Shown one piece after another: positions 17,724 through 26,585 of a DNA stretch of 43,678 nt. Source of the DNA: an uncultured Parabacteroides sp. Lineage in GTDB: Bacteria; Bacteroidota; Bacteroidia; Bacteroidales; Tannerellaceae. Where the stretch lies: contig CALVFH010000007.1 in the NCBI GenBank assembly GCA_944326775.1, positions 1 through 43,678 of the forward strand, given 5' to 3'. Positions within the stretch are counted from its first letter, which is position 1; every line of letters begins with the position of its first letter. The notes beneath the pieces are model-generated. The model saw nothing but the letters and a program-made list of their open reading frames with translations, did not search any database and was not told the origin of the DNA. The position numbers and the translations under genes were made by a program.

Positions 17724-19241
17724 TCAGCCCTCTCCCATCATCTTCGAAAGTTTTCCGGAAAGGAAGAACAAGACGACAGCGGCGCAGGCGCTCATAAAAA
17801 CAAACAAGAGGAAGAAATCGTGCAAATCAGCGATCTGATAACCCAAACACGACTTGACTACCCCTTCCTCGGGATAGTAACTGCTGAGCAAACCTGCCAA
17901 TTTGTTTGCGGCAGACGTGCTGAGGTACCATACGCCCATTAAAAGGGAAGAAAACCGCGCCGGAGAAAGCCGATAGACCAACGAGAGACCTATCGGCGCG
18001 AGGCAGAGCTCGCCCATCGTGTGCAGGAAATATAAACTGGTCAGCCAAAACATACTGACCTTCACGCCCGGGCCTACATCCTTCACCCCAAAGGAAATCA
18101 ACAGGTAGCCCAACGAAAGCAGGAACAAGCCGATGGCTTGCTTGCGCGGGGAAGAAGGTTCCAGACGATGGCGACCCAAAAACGACCAGAGCGAGGCGAA
18201 TATCGGAGCGAGCAAAACGATAAAGACGGCGGCAAACGACTGGAAATAAGACGCAGGCATCTCCCAGTTACCGATATGACGGTCAGTCTGCTCGTCGGCA
18301 AAGAAAGTGAGCGAAGCTCCCGCCTGTTCATAAGCCGCCCAGAAGAAAATGACAAAGAAAGCCAGAATAAATATGATGCCGATCTGTTTCCGTTCCTGAC
18401 CAGTCAGCGAACGGTCGGCGAGAATGGACAAAGGCACGGTAATAATCGTGGCATAAATGAACGCGCCAATCCAATCAGCCCCGCCAACAACGAAAAGCAC
18501 GGCAAGTATAACGGTCGCGAGTGCCATAACAAGGAACAGGCGCTTGCTGCGAACCTGTTCTTCGCTTTTCTGAGGCTTCGCTTCGGGCGGCATACCTACG
18601 GCTTTCCCTTCGGGAGTAACTAAATACTTGTTTTTACATAATTGGAACACAAGGGCGCCGATTAACATTCCGACACACGCCGACAAAAATCCCCATTTGA
18701 AATCTTCGGGGTGCCCGGTATTCCCGACGAGACCGCACCAAAGCGGCGCGATTGTCGCACCGACATTGACGCCCATGTAGAAGACGGTGAAGGCCGAATC
18801 TTTCCGCTTGTCGCCGGGCGCGTAGAGGTCGCCTACCATTGTGGAAATATTCGGCTTGAAGAATCCGTTTCCCAAGATCAGAATCCCCAGGCCGGCAAAC
18901 ATCAACCACTTTGCGAGAGCCACTTGCTGGAAATAACATGCGCTGAGAAACATCAGGAACTGTCCGGCAGCCATCATCAACGCGCCCCAAAGGATGGAAC
19001 GGCGGTTTCCCCAGTAACGGTCGGCGACATATCCGCCTATCAGGGGCGTCAAATAAACCAATCCCGTGTAACTTCCATAGATTTCAGATGAAAATTCCTT
19101 ATCGAGAAGCAAGGCTTGCGTCATGTAAAGCATGAAAAGCGCCCGCATGCCGTAATAGCTGAATCGCTCCCACATTTCGGTAACGAAAAGCAAGTAAAGT
19201 CCTCCGGGATGACCCGCAGAGGTAAGTTTCCGGTCTTTCAT
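17724..19241 (-). CDS. POT/PTR2-family proton-coupled peptide transporter
   Basis: The protein has 505 residues and about 14 membrane segments. The family's proton-coupling motif ExxERFxYY is intact on helix 1 (Glu22, Glu25, Arg26, Phe27, Tyr29, Tyr30). A second POT signature, GNGFFKPNISTMVGDLY, follows around residues 103-119. Members import di- and tripeptides through the inner membrane using the proton gradient. It has its own -7 element at 19311-19318 and is convergent with the DUF3256-like gene. Confidence 0.93.
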   Translation of the reverse strand: MKDRKLTSAGHPGGLYLLFVTEMWERFSYYGMRALFMLYMTQALLLDKEFSSEIYGSYTGLVYLTPLIGGYVADRYWGNRRSILWGALMMAAGQFLMFLSACYFQQVALAKWLMFAGLGILILGNGFFKPNISTMVGDLYAPGDKRKDSAFTVFYMGVNVGATIAPLWCGLVGNTGHPEDFKWGFLSACVGMLIGALVFQLCKNKYLVTPEGKAVGMPPEAKPQKSEEQVRSKRLFLVMALATVILAVLFVVGGADWIGAFIYATIITVPLSILADRSLTGQERKQIGIIFILAFFVIFFWAAYEQAGASLTFFADEQTDRHIGNWEMPASYFQSFAAVFIVLLAPIFASLWSFLGRHRLEPSSPRKQAIGLFLLSLGYLLISFGVKDVGPGVKVSMFWLTSLYFLHTMGELCLAPIGLSLVYRLSPARFSSLLMGVWYLSTSAANKLAGLLSSYYPEEGVVKSCLGYQIADLHDFFLLFVFMSACAAVVLFFLSGKLSKMMGEG

Positions 19242-19310
19242 GATATGATAATTCTTTATTTTTTAATGAAGTTTGAAGGCAAATTGATATTGCACACACG
19301 TTTTGCACGA

Positions 19311-19318
19311 CAAATATA
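19311..19318 (-). promoter_or_regulatory. -7 element of the POT transporter gene
   Basis: The minus strand reads TATATTTG, a perfect TAnnTTTG, about 70 bp upstream of the ATG and just past the recQ stop. Confidence 0.6.
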
Positions 19319-19330
19319 CTTTTTTTCGGC

Positions 19331-21259
19331 TTACAACGAAACAGAATTCCGTTTTATTCTGCCGTTTTCAATACAAATTGTCCCTTCATCAGCCAGAAAA
19401 CGGATGACTCGGAAGGTTTTCGCCTGGTCGAGATTATGACGGAGGATGAAATCGGCCGGCAACAAAGGTTCGTCGGTCAGTTCGGCCAATAATTGCGTTT
19501 TGATTTGCTGGAAATCGGTTTCCATAAGGGGCGTTCTCCGTCGGGACAGACAGACATCGCAGGTTCCGCAGTCGGATTCCGCTTCTTCGCCGAAGTAAGA
19601 CAACAACAGACGGGCACGACAGACGTCAGTATCGTTGAGATATTCCAATACTTTCTCCAAACGCTTTCCCAACCGCTCCTTACGCATCTCATACGCTTCG
19701 GGAGTGAGGCGGACGTACTGTTTTTCCACGCGGATCCGACGATAGATGATCAACGGGGTTTTCTTTTCCGGAATATACCGCAGGATATGGTATTTCGAGA
19801 GATTGACGAGCGTCTGATAGACTTCCTGCTGTGTAAGGCCGGAACGGGAAGCTATGGTGCTTTCACTAATAAACACATAATCGGCAAACAACCCCGTATA
19901 AGAGCGGAAGATGGTCTGCAAAACGGTGTCGATAACGGGATCCTGGTTGAGATAGCGATATAATTCATCGCGGGTAACCGTAAACATCAGGCGCGAGGAG
20001 CTGTCGTTTTCCTCCACATAGTCGAAGTAACCGGAGAGGTCGAGCAACTTCAGCGCATAATGGGTCTGCTGGATGGAGAAATGGAAAGCGGAACAAAATT
20101 TTTCGATTTCAAAATCGTGGGCCGTGTCCTGACCAAAGCCGACCGCAATCTGGAAATAGTTTCCCAAGGCTTCATAGACGCGGCGAATGAAATCCTTATC
20201 GGGAAATTCGTCTGCGAAATGTTTTTTCAGGCGTTTCTCGTCGCTACCTGCGCAAATCACGACGGCATAGGCCTTCAAGCCGTCACGACCGGCGCGTCCG
20301 GCTTCCTGATAATATTCTTCCAGCGAAGCAGGCATATCCAGATGGACGACCAAACGGACATCAGGCTTGTCAATTCCCATTCCGAAAGCGTTCGTGGCAA
20401 CGATGATGCGACATTCCCCGTTTTTCCACCGGTTCTGACGCTGTGTCTTCACTTCATAATCCAGTCCTGCATGGAAATAATCGGCCGGGAAACCTTTCTG
20501 ACGCAAGAATTCAGCGATTTCCTTTGTTTTCTTGCGATTACGGACATAGACCACCACGGAACCGGGAACACGCGTCAAAATATGTTCAAGCATCTGGAGT
20601 TTATCCTCGGCATGACGGACCACATAGGCCAGATTCGGACGGGAAAAGCTTTTCCGGAAAACATTTTTCGTACGGAAATGCAATTTCTCCTGAATATCCT
20701 CCACGACTTCCGGTGTGGCGGTCGCCGTCAAAGCCAAAACCGGTACATGGGGAAGTAATTTCCGAATATCCGCGATGGCCATATAAGAAGGACGGAAATC
20801 ATAACCCCATTGCGAGATACAATGGCTTTCATCGACTGCAAGCAAACAGACGTTCATGGCTTGCAGCTTGGATTGAAACAGTTCCGTGGAAAGACGTTCC
20901 GGAGAGACATACAAGAACTTATATTCACCGAATATGCAATTTTCCAATTGGAGGATAATCTCTTCGCGCGTCATTCCGGAATGAACCGCCGTCGCCTTGA
21001 TTCCCAAACGACGGAGATTATCTACCTGGTCTTTCATCAAAGCGATAAGCGGAGTAACCACCACGCACAGACCGGACATAACCAACGCCGGCACCTGAAA
21101 AGTGATGGATTTTCCTCCTCCGGTAGGCATCAACCCCAGGGTATCTTTCCCGTCACAAACAGAATGAATGATTTCTTCCTGCAAAGGGCGGAACGACGAA
21201 TATCCCCAGTATTGCAACAATATCTGATGATAAATATCAGGCGATTGCGGCGACATCAT
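19331..21259 (-). CDS. recQ: ATP-dependent DNA helicase RecQ (HRDC-less form)
   Basis: The protein has 642 residues. It is a 3'-5' helicase in recombination and fork repair. Walker A is PTGGGKS (Lys50), Walker B is DESH (143-146), and the aromatic-rich loop CISQWGYDFRPSY follows directly. The RecQ zinc-site cysteines are C547, C564, C567 and C570. Unlike E. coli RecQ, about 200 residues lie between the second helicase domain and these cysteines, and only about 70 residues follow, so no HRDC domain fits. The gene starts inside the end of recJ (4-nt overlap), so the exonuclease and helicase are translationally coupled and may act together in end processing. A Met codon immediately follows the first; either may start the protein. 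Confidence 0.95.
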   Translation of the reverse strand: MMSPQSPDIYHQILLQYWGYSSFRPLQEEIIHSVCDGKDTLGLMPTGGGKSITFQVPALVMSGLCVVVTPLIALMKDQVDNLRRLGIKATAVHSGMTREEIILQLENCIFGEYKFLYVSPERLSTELFQSKLQAMNVCLLAVDESHCISQWGYDFRPSYMAIADIRKLLPHVPVLALTATATPEVVEDIQEKLHFRTKNVFRKSFSRPNLAYVVRHAEDKLQMLEHILTRVPGSVVVYVRNRKKTKEIAEFLRQKGFPADYFHAGLDYEVKTQRQNRWKNGECRIIVATNAFGMGIDKPDVRLVVHLDMPASLEEYYQEAGRAGRDGLKAYAVVICAGSDEKRLKKHFADEFPDKDFIRRVYEALGNYFQIAVGFGQDTAHDFEIEKFCSAFHFSIQQTHYALKLLDLSGYFDYVEENDSSSRLMFTVTRDELYRYLNQDPVIDTVLQTIFRSYTGLFADYVFISESTIASRSGLTQQEVYQTLVNLSKYHILRYIPEKKTPLIIYRRIRVEKQYVRLTPEAYEMRKERLGKRLEKVLEYLNDTDVCRARLLLSYFGEEAESDCGTCDVCLSRRRTPLMETDFQQIKTQLLAELTDEPLLPADFILRHNLDQAKTFRVIRFLADEGTICIENGRIKRNSVSL

Positions 21260-22986
21260 ACCTCATTTCCCGTCTTAATGTCTTTGATAAGCAATTGCAG
21301 GGAGGTGTTTCCATTATAGGTATTCTCCTCTATCGTATAACAAATATTGAAAGGATACATCTGTTTGATGTGAGCATAATAACGGGCCATTCCGAAAGCA
21401 ATGCCGTGTATGGGAGAAGCTGCCGACTTGCCATCGATAATTTCCAGCTTGATATGTTCCTGATTATGCCCAACCAATTTGCTCGTACCGTAATCTTTGA
21501 CATCATAGGTGCAGAATATCGGCTTCTGGTTGTTCGGACCAAAGGGACTCATCTTCTTCAGATCATTCATGAACTTGCTGTTGATATCTTTCAAGTCGAT
21601 GATGGCGTCAATGTCGATCTGCGGCATCATCTGGTCTGGCGAAATCTCCTCGGCAGCCAATTCCTGAAAGCGTTTCATAAAAGCATCCAGATTTTCTTCC
21701 TTCAACGACAGACCAACGGCATAGGTATGGCCTCCAAAATTCTCCAGCAAATCCCGACAACCTTCAATCGCCTTATAAATATCAAAACCCGCAATGGAAC
21801 GGGCCGAACCCGTCAGCAATTCCGATGATTTTGTCAGCACGACAGCCGGACGGTAATATTTCTCCGTCAGGCGCGAAGCGACAATACCTATGACCCCCTT
21901 GTGCCATTTCGGGTTATAGACAACAATGGCTTTTTGATCTTTGATATTCGGAATAGAATGAATCACTTCATTGGCTTCTTCCGTAATTTTCTTGTCCAAT
22001 TCGCGTCTTTCTTCGTTATACTGGTTAATGCTTTCGCTCTTTTCTCGAACAACAGCCTGGTCTTTGGCCAACAACAAATCGACAGCTTCTTTCCCGTTCA
22101 TCATCCGGCCGGAGGCATTCAGCCGAGGACCAATCTTGAACACAATATCGCTAATGGTGATTTCCTTGCCGCTCAAACCGCAGATATCGATGACCCCCTT
22201 CAATCCCATACTCGGACTGCTGTTGATTTGCTTCAGTCCATAATAAGCAAGAATACGGTTTTCTCCCGTAATCGGAACAATATCGGACGCAATGCTGACT
22301 GCCGTAAGTTCCAAAAGCTTTTCTATATCCGAAAAAGGAAAATGATTGTTGATTCCAAAAGCCTGCATGAATTTAAAACCGACTCCACACCCAGACAGAT
22401 GCTCGTAGGGATAATTCGAATCGGTCCGCTTAGGATCAAGAACAGCTACCGCATTAGGCAACACCTCATCGGGCATATGATGATCACAAATAATAAAATC
22501 AATGCCCTTTTGCTTCGCATAATCGATTTTTTCTATTGCCTTAATGCCGCAATCCAGCGCGATTACCAAAGTAACGCCATGTTCTTCAGCATATTTTATG
22601 CCTTTGTAAGAGATACCAGACCCTTCGTCGTAACGATCGGGAATGTAATAGTCCAAATTCGAGGAATACGGACGCAGATATTTATACACCAAAGAAACAG
22701 CGGTTGTCCCATCTACATCATAATCCCCATAAATCAAAATCCGCTCTTTATTCCCCAAGGCCTTGTTCAAACGACGAACAGCCTTCTCCATATCCTGCAT
22801 GAGAAACGGATCGTGCAAATTGTTAAGGCTCGGCTTAAAGAATTTCTTTATCTCTCCAGCCGAAGTTAACCCCCGTTGTACAAGGAGCAAAGCGATTATG
22901 GGATTGAGGCCCATCTCGTAAACCAACTTGTCTCGTTGATTCAATACGTCTTGTGAAGGAGGTTGATAATTCCATTTTTTGATCAT
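21256..22986 (-). CDS. recJ: Single-stranded-DNA-specific exonuclease RecJ
   Basis: The protein has 576 residues of the DHH phosphoesterase superfamily. The metal motifs are present: YGDYDVDGTT (86-95, with Asp88, Asp90 and Asp92) and CDHH (167-170). The later GxGGHxxAxG-type DHHA1 motif appears as ENFGGHTYAVGLSL near residue 415. RecJ degrades single-stranded DNA 5' to 3' during RecF-pathway recombination and mismatch or base-excision repair. It is first in a two-gene operon with recQ. The upstream 230 bp hold the rpiB terminator and an AT-rich leader without a perfect -7 match. Confidence 0.96.
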   Translation of the reverse strand: MIKKWNYQPPSQDVLNQRDKLVYEMGLNPIIALLLVQRGLTSAGEIKKFFKPSLNNLHDPFLMQDMEKAVRRLNKALGNKERILIYGDYDVDGTTAVSLVYKYLRPYSSNLDYYIPDRYDEGSGISYKGIKYAEEHGVTLVIALDCGIKAIEKIDYAKQKGIDFIICDHHMPDEVLPNAVAVLDPKRTDSNYPYEHLSGCGVGFKFMQAFGINNHFPFSDIEKLLELTAVSIASDIVPITGENRILAYYGLKQINSSPSMGLKGVIDICGLSGKEITISDIVFKIGPRLNASGRMMNGKEAVDLLLAKDQAVVREKSESINQYNEERRELDKKITEEANEVIHSIPNIKDQKAIVVYNPKWHKGVIGIVASRLTEKYYRPAVVLTKSSELLTGSARSIAGFDIYKAIEGCRDLLENFGGHTYAVGLSLKEENLDAFMKRFQELAAEEISPDQMMPQIDIDAIIDLKDINSKFMNDLKKMSPFGPNNQKPIFCTYDVKDYGTSKLVGHNQEHIKLEIIDGKSAASPIHGIAFGMARYYAHIKQMYPFNICYTIEENTYNGNTSLQLLIKDIKTGNEV

Positions 22987-23156
22987 TATATATTATTTTT
23001 TCTTTTTTCTCTGCCAATCAATCTACCCCTGCTTTCAATAAAAAATTATTCGGGCAAATTATTTCAATCCGTAAAGTAACTAATAATTTCTATAAGAAAA
23101 AAGCATTTGTACAAAATTATGAATAACGTGGTCTATCCTCAACAGAAAATAAAAAA

Positions 23157-23195
23157 CGGTTGTCCAACCTTTTCCAATAACAGGTTGGACAACCG
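23157..23195 (-). terminator. Intrinsic terminator of tkt-rpiB
   Basis: A 13-bp perfect stem (CGGTTGTCCAACC at 23157-23169, GGTTGGACAACCG at 23183-23195) is followed on the minus strand by T6. It lies 25 bp past the rpiB stop. Confidence 0.93.
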
Positions 23196-23220
23196 TCCGC
23201 TATCTCTTCTAATTCCTGAA

Positions 23221-23655
23221 TCAGGAAATCGGAATCTTTTGAATACGTCTCAGATGTCTTCCGCCCTCAAACGGAGTATTCAAGAAAATATCAATAACAC
23301 GGAGAGCTTCATCCGTTGAAATAAAACGCCCCGGAAGAACCAGTACGTTTGCATCGTTGTGAGCTCGGCACAAACGGGCAATTTCCTCATTCCAGCACAG
23401 TGCAGCACGAACACCCTGGTGTTTGTTTAATGTCATGCAAATACCATTTCCCGTACCGCAAACAGCAATACCGGGATAAACCTCTCCTTTTTCTACGGCT
23501 ACAGCCAACGGATGAGCATAATCCGGATAATCGCAACTTTCGGAAGAATTCGTTCCAAAATCGCAATATTCCAATCCTCTTTCCTTCAATAACTTTTCGA
23601 TATATTGCTTCAGCTCAAAACCAGCATGGTCGCTACACAAACCTATCTTCATCAT
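23221..23655 (-). CDS. rpiB: Ribose-5-phosphate isomerase B
   Basis: The protein has 144 residues and interconverts ribose 5-phosphate and ribulose 5-phosphate. LacA/RpiB family marks are visible: the SDHAGFELK start (residues 8-16), the YPDYA segment, and the active-site loop VCGTGNGICM with Cys about residue 67. It follows tkt by 26 bp, forming a two-gene non-oxidative pentose-phosphate operon, and ends at a strong terminator. Two adjacent Met codons are possible starts (23655 or 23652). Confidence 0.95.
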   Translation of the reverse strand: MMKIGLCSDHAGFELKQYIEKLLKERGLEYCDFGTNSSESCDYPDYAHPLAVAVEKGEVYPGIAVCGTGNGICMTLNKHQGVRAALCWNEEIARLCRAHNDANVLVLPGRFISTDEALRVIDIFLNTPFEGGRHLRRIQKIPIS

Positions 23656-23681
23656 GAAATAACGATTATGAAGTTCTTCTC

Positions 23682-25712
23682 TTATTCTGCCAACAATTCT
23701 TTTACCTGTTTATAGACATTCTGTCCCGTAAAACCTAATTTCTCATCCAGGACCTTGTAAGGAGCTGAGAAACCAAACGATTCAAGTCCCCAAATCCGGC
23801 CATTTGCACCCACCAGTCCCTGCAGATTTACCGGAAGACCAGCAGTCAGACCGAAAATTTTACTTCCTGCAGGAATAACCGATTCCTGATATTCCTTGCT
23901 CTGGCTACGGAACAAACCTTCGGAAGGCACTGAAACGATCCGCAAACGGATGCCATCAGCCCGCAACAAGGCTGCCCCCTCAAACAAGGTCGAGACTTCA
24001 GAACCCGAAGCTACAAGAATAACTTGCGGATCAACATCCTCACTTACGATATAAGCCCCTTTTTGAGCTTGCAATGCTTCCGCATAACGATCGGAAACGG
24101 CAGGCAGTTCCGTAATATTCTGACGAGAAAGGATCAAACCGGTAGGAGTCGTCTTATTCTCCATAGCCATCTTCCAAGCGACAACCGTCTCCTTGGCATC
24201 GGCCGGTCTCAACACCAGCATCGAGTTTTGTCCCTGATGGTTTTTCAGTTTTTCCATCAAACGGATCTGTGCTTCCTGTTCCACCGGCTCGTGAGTCGGT
24301 CCGTCTTCCCCTACACGGAAAGCATCGTGCGTCCAAATAAACTTCACGGGCAACTGCATCAAGGCAGCCATACGAATGGCAGGTTTCATGTAATCGGAAA
24401 ATACGAAGAAAGTACCGCATGCCGCAATAACCCCTCCATGCAAGGCCATTCCAATGCAAACACAAGCCATGGTCAACTCAGCCACACCAGCCTGGAAGAA
24501 AGCGCCACTGAAATCACCCTTCGTAAAGGCATGAGTTTTCTTCAAGAATCCATCGGTTTTATCAGAATTTGACAAGTCAGCCGATGCACAAATCATATTT
24601 TCAACTTGTTCAGCCAAGACACTTAAAGCCGAAGCCGAAGCAGCACGCGTAGCGCAATTTGCCTTCAACTCGACTTTCGACCAATCAATGGCAGGAATTT
24701 CATTTGCAAACCAACGTTCCATCTTGGCTGCTTTTTCCGGATTTTCTTTAGCCCACTGAGCTTTTTGTGCATAACGCTCGGCAACGATCTGTTTCAGTTC
24801 CCCCGCCCGGCGAGCATAAAGGTCTTTCACTTCAGGAAAAATCGTAAAAGGTTCTTCCGGATTACCTCCCAAATGCTTGATGGTTTCCGCCATAGACGCA
24901 CCGGCCGCAGAAAGAGGCTGTCCATGTGTCGAAACCTTGTTTTCATAACTGCTATGGTCGGCTCCGACCGCTCCTTTACCCATAACGGTTCGACCAATAA
25001 TTAAGGTCGGACGTTCCTTTTCAGCCTTGGCCTCCGTCAATGCCTCCCGGATTTCAGCTACATCGTTTCCATCTATGGAAATGACTTTCCACCCCCACGC
25101 TTCATATTTTAAAGCGACATTTTCGGTATCTACTTCCTCTACGGTTGTGGAAAGCTGGATATTATTTGCATCGTAGAACATTATGAGGTTATCCAATCCA
25201 AGGGTACCCGCAATGCGTCCGGCTCCTTGTGAAATTTCCTCCTCAATGCCCCCATCGGAAATATACGCATAAATAGTCTGCCCCATCACATCCCCCAAAC
25301 GAGCCTTTAAGAACTTGGCGGCAATCGCAGCTCCTACCGCATACGTATGTCCTTGACCTAACGGACCGGATGTGTTTTCAATACCGCGCAAGACATTTAC
25401 CTCCGGATGTCCGGGCGTTACGCTACCCCACTGGCGAAAATCGGCCAACTCATCCATCGTAAATTTACCGGCCAACGCAAGAACAGAATAAAGCATCGGT
25501 GACATGTGCCCAGGATCGAGGAAAAAGCGGTCTCTGCCTTCCCATGTCGGATTTTCAGGATCATATACCAGAAATTCCGAGAACAAGACATTTACAAAAT
25601 CTGCTCCGCCCATTGCACCTCCCGGATGTCCGGATTTAGCTTTTTCTACCATTGATGCAGCCAAAATTCGAATATTATCGGCTGCCTTGTTCATTAGTTT
25701 TATGTCGTTCAT
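23682..25712 (-). CDS. tkt: Transketolase
   Basis: The protein has 676 residues, full length for transketolase. It transfers two-carbon ketol units between pentose, triose, tetrose and hexose phosphates using thiamine diphosphate. Visible marks are SGHPGGAMGGADF with His29, the cofactor motif around SDGGIEEEISQGAG (the usual GDG appears as SDG) with the downstream DANNI, and the pyrimidine-domain stretch FIWTHDAFRVGEDGPTHEPVEQ. It is first in an operon with rpiB. A perfect -7 at 25738-25745 precedes it, and the terminator at 25809-25848 isolates it from the NUDIX gene upstream. Confidence 0.97.
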   Translation of the reverse strand: MNDIKLMNKAADNIRILAASMVEKAKSGHPGGAMGGADFVNVLFSEFLVYDPENPTWEGRDRFFLDPGHMSPMLYSVLALAGKFTMDELADFRQWGSVTPGHPEVNVLRGIENTSGPLGQGHTYAVGAAIAAKFLKARLGDVMGQTIYAYISDGGIEEEISQGAGRIAGTLGLDNLIMFYDANNIQLSTTVEEVDTENVALKYEAWGWKVISIDGNDVAEIREALTEAKAEKERPTLIIGRTVMGKGAVGADHSSYENKVSTHGQPLSAAGASMAETIKHLGGNPEEPFTIFPEVKDLYARRAGELKQIVAERYAQKAQWAKENPEKAAKMERWFANEIPAIDWSKVELKANCATRAASASALSVLAEQVENMICASADLSNSDKTDGFLKKTHAFTKGDFSGAFFQAGVAELTMACVCIGMALHGGVIAACGTFFVFSDYMKPAIRMAALMQLPVKFIWTHDAFRVGEDGPTHEPVEQEAQIRLMEKLKNHQGQNSMLVLRPADAKETVVAWKMAMENKTTPTGLILSRQNITELPAVSDRYAEALQAQKGAYIVSEDVDPQVILVASGSEVSTLFEGAALLRADGIRLRIVSVPSEGLFRSQSKEYQESVIPAGSKIFGLTAGLPVNLQGLVGANGRIWGLESFGFSAPYKVLDEKLGFTGQNVYKQVKELLAE

Positions 25713-25737
25713 CTTGCTGATAAGTTTTTTCCGATTG

Positions 25738-25745
25738 CAAAAATA
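25738..25745 (-). promoter_or_regulatory. -7 element of tkt-rpiB
   Basis: The minus strand reads TATTTTTG, matching TAnnTTTG, 25 bp upstream of the tkt ATG. The adjoining 8-bp palindrome ATACGTAT could be an operator, but it is too short to trust. Confidence 0.55.
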
Positions 25746-25808
25746 CGTATAATTCTATTGCTAAAACAGTTTTTTCTCCGGAAAAGTTCAAATTCAGTTT
25801 AAAAGCAA

Positions 25809-25848
25809 AGAGCGTGTATCTTGCATCATCATGCAATCCACACGCTCT
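25809..25848 (-). terminator. Terminator of the galactose operon
   Basis: The stem AGAGCGTGT (25809-25817) with ACACGCTCT (25840-25848) encloses a second stem TTGCATCATCATGCAA. It follows the NUDIX stop closely and is T-rich on the minus strand. Confidence 0.8.
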
Positions 25849-25859
25849 CTATAGGAGAT

Positions 25860-26552
25860 TTACAAAGAAAAATAATATCCTTGCTGAAGAAGTTTATTAT
25901 ATTTTTCCCGATTGAAGACATAATAATGAGCTCCTCGCTTGGAACTGCTTTTATCCTTTTCGTCCAACTTTTCCAAAATATCCATCGCACAAAGCTTTTT
26001 CCGGAAATTCCGTTTATCAAGTGTTGTCCGATAAATCAGCTCATACAAACGCTGCAACTGCGGCATCGTAAAACGCTCAGGAAGTAATTTGAATCCTATA
26101 GGCTGAACAGCAGCTTTCCTTCTCAAGATAGCCAATGCATCCTTAATCATCTGCTCATGGTCGAATATCAATTCCGGCAATTCACTCACTTTTACCCACT
26201 GGGCATTGTGTGCTTCCAACATATCCGGATTGAAATTATTCATATTCACCAAAGCATAATAAGCGATAGAAATTACCCGCTCTCCCAAGTCACGATGAAT
26301 TTCTCCATAAGCACCAACTTGCTCCATGTAAACGTGATCGATACCCGAACAGTCGGCCAAGACACGAGCTGCCGCTTCATCTACGCTTTCGTTTGCCCGG
26401 ACAAAACCACCCATCAACGACCACAAACCTTTCATAGGTTCAAACTTGCGCTTATAAAGCAAGACATCCAGATCCTTACCGTTAAAACCTAGAATAATGC
26501 AGTCAATAGCCACATAAAAGCGTTCTTCCTCTTGGTAAAATGCAACAGGCAT
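25860..26552 (-). CDS. NUDIX-domain transcriptional regulator (NrtR/AraR type)
   Basis: The protein has 230 residues. Residues about 10-145 form a Nudix fold and about 150-230 a winged-helix DNA-binding region, the order of NrtR-family regulators. The Nudix box starts normally (Gly49, Glu55, Arg63), but the catalytic REUxEE glutamates are Val64, Asp67 and Cys68, so hydrolysis is unlikely. Such domains act as ligand sensors; B. thetaiotaomicron AraR is a known example for arabinose. The gene is last in the galM-transporter-galK operon (33 bp after galK), which suggests it senses galactose or a derivative and controls this operon. A role in tkt or arabinose control is the main alternative. Confidence 0.85.
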   Translation of the reverse strand: MPVAFYQEEERFYVAIDCIILGFNGKDLDVLLYKRKFEPMKGLWSLMGGFVRANESVDEAAARVLADCSGIDHVYMEQVGAYGEIHRDLGERVISIAYYALVNMNNFNPDMLEAHNAQWVKVSELPELIFDHEQMIKDALAILRRKAAVQPIGFKLLPERFTMPQLQRLYELIYRTTLDKRNFRKKLCAMDILEKLDEKDKSSSKRGAHYYVFNREKYNKLLQQGYYFSL

Positions 26553-26585
26553 AGCCTATCTTTTTAATTGCAATCTGTAGATTTA

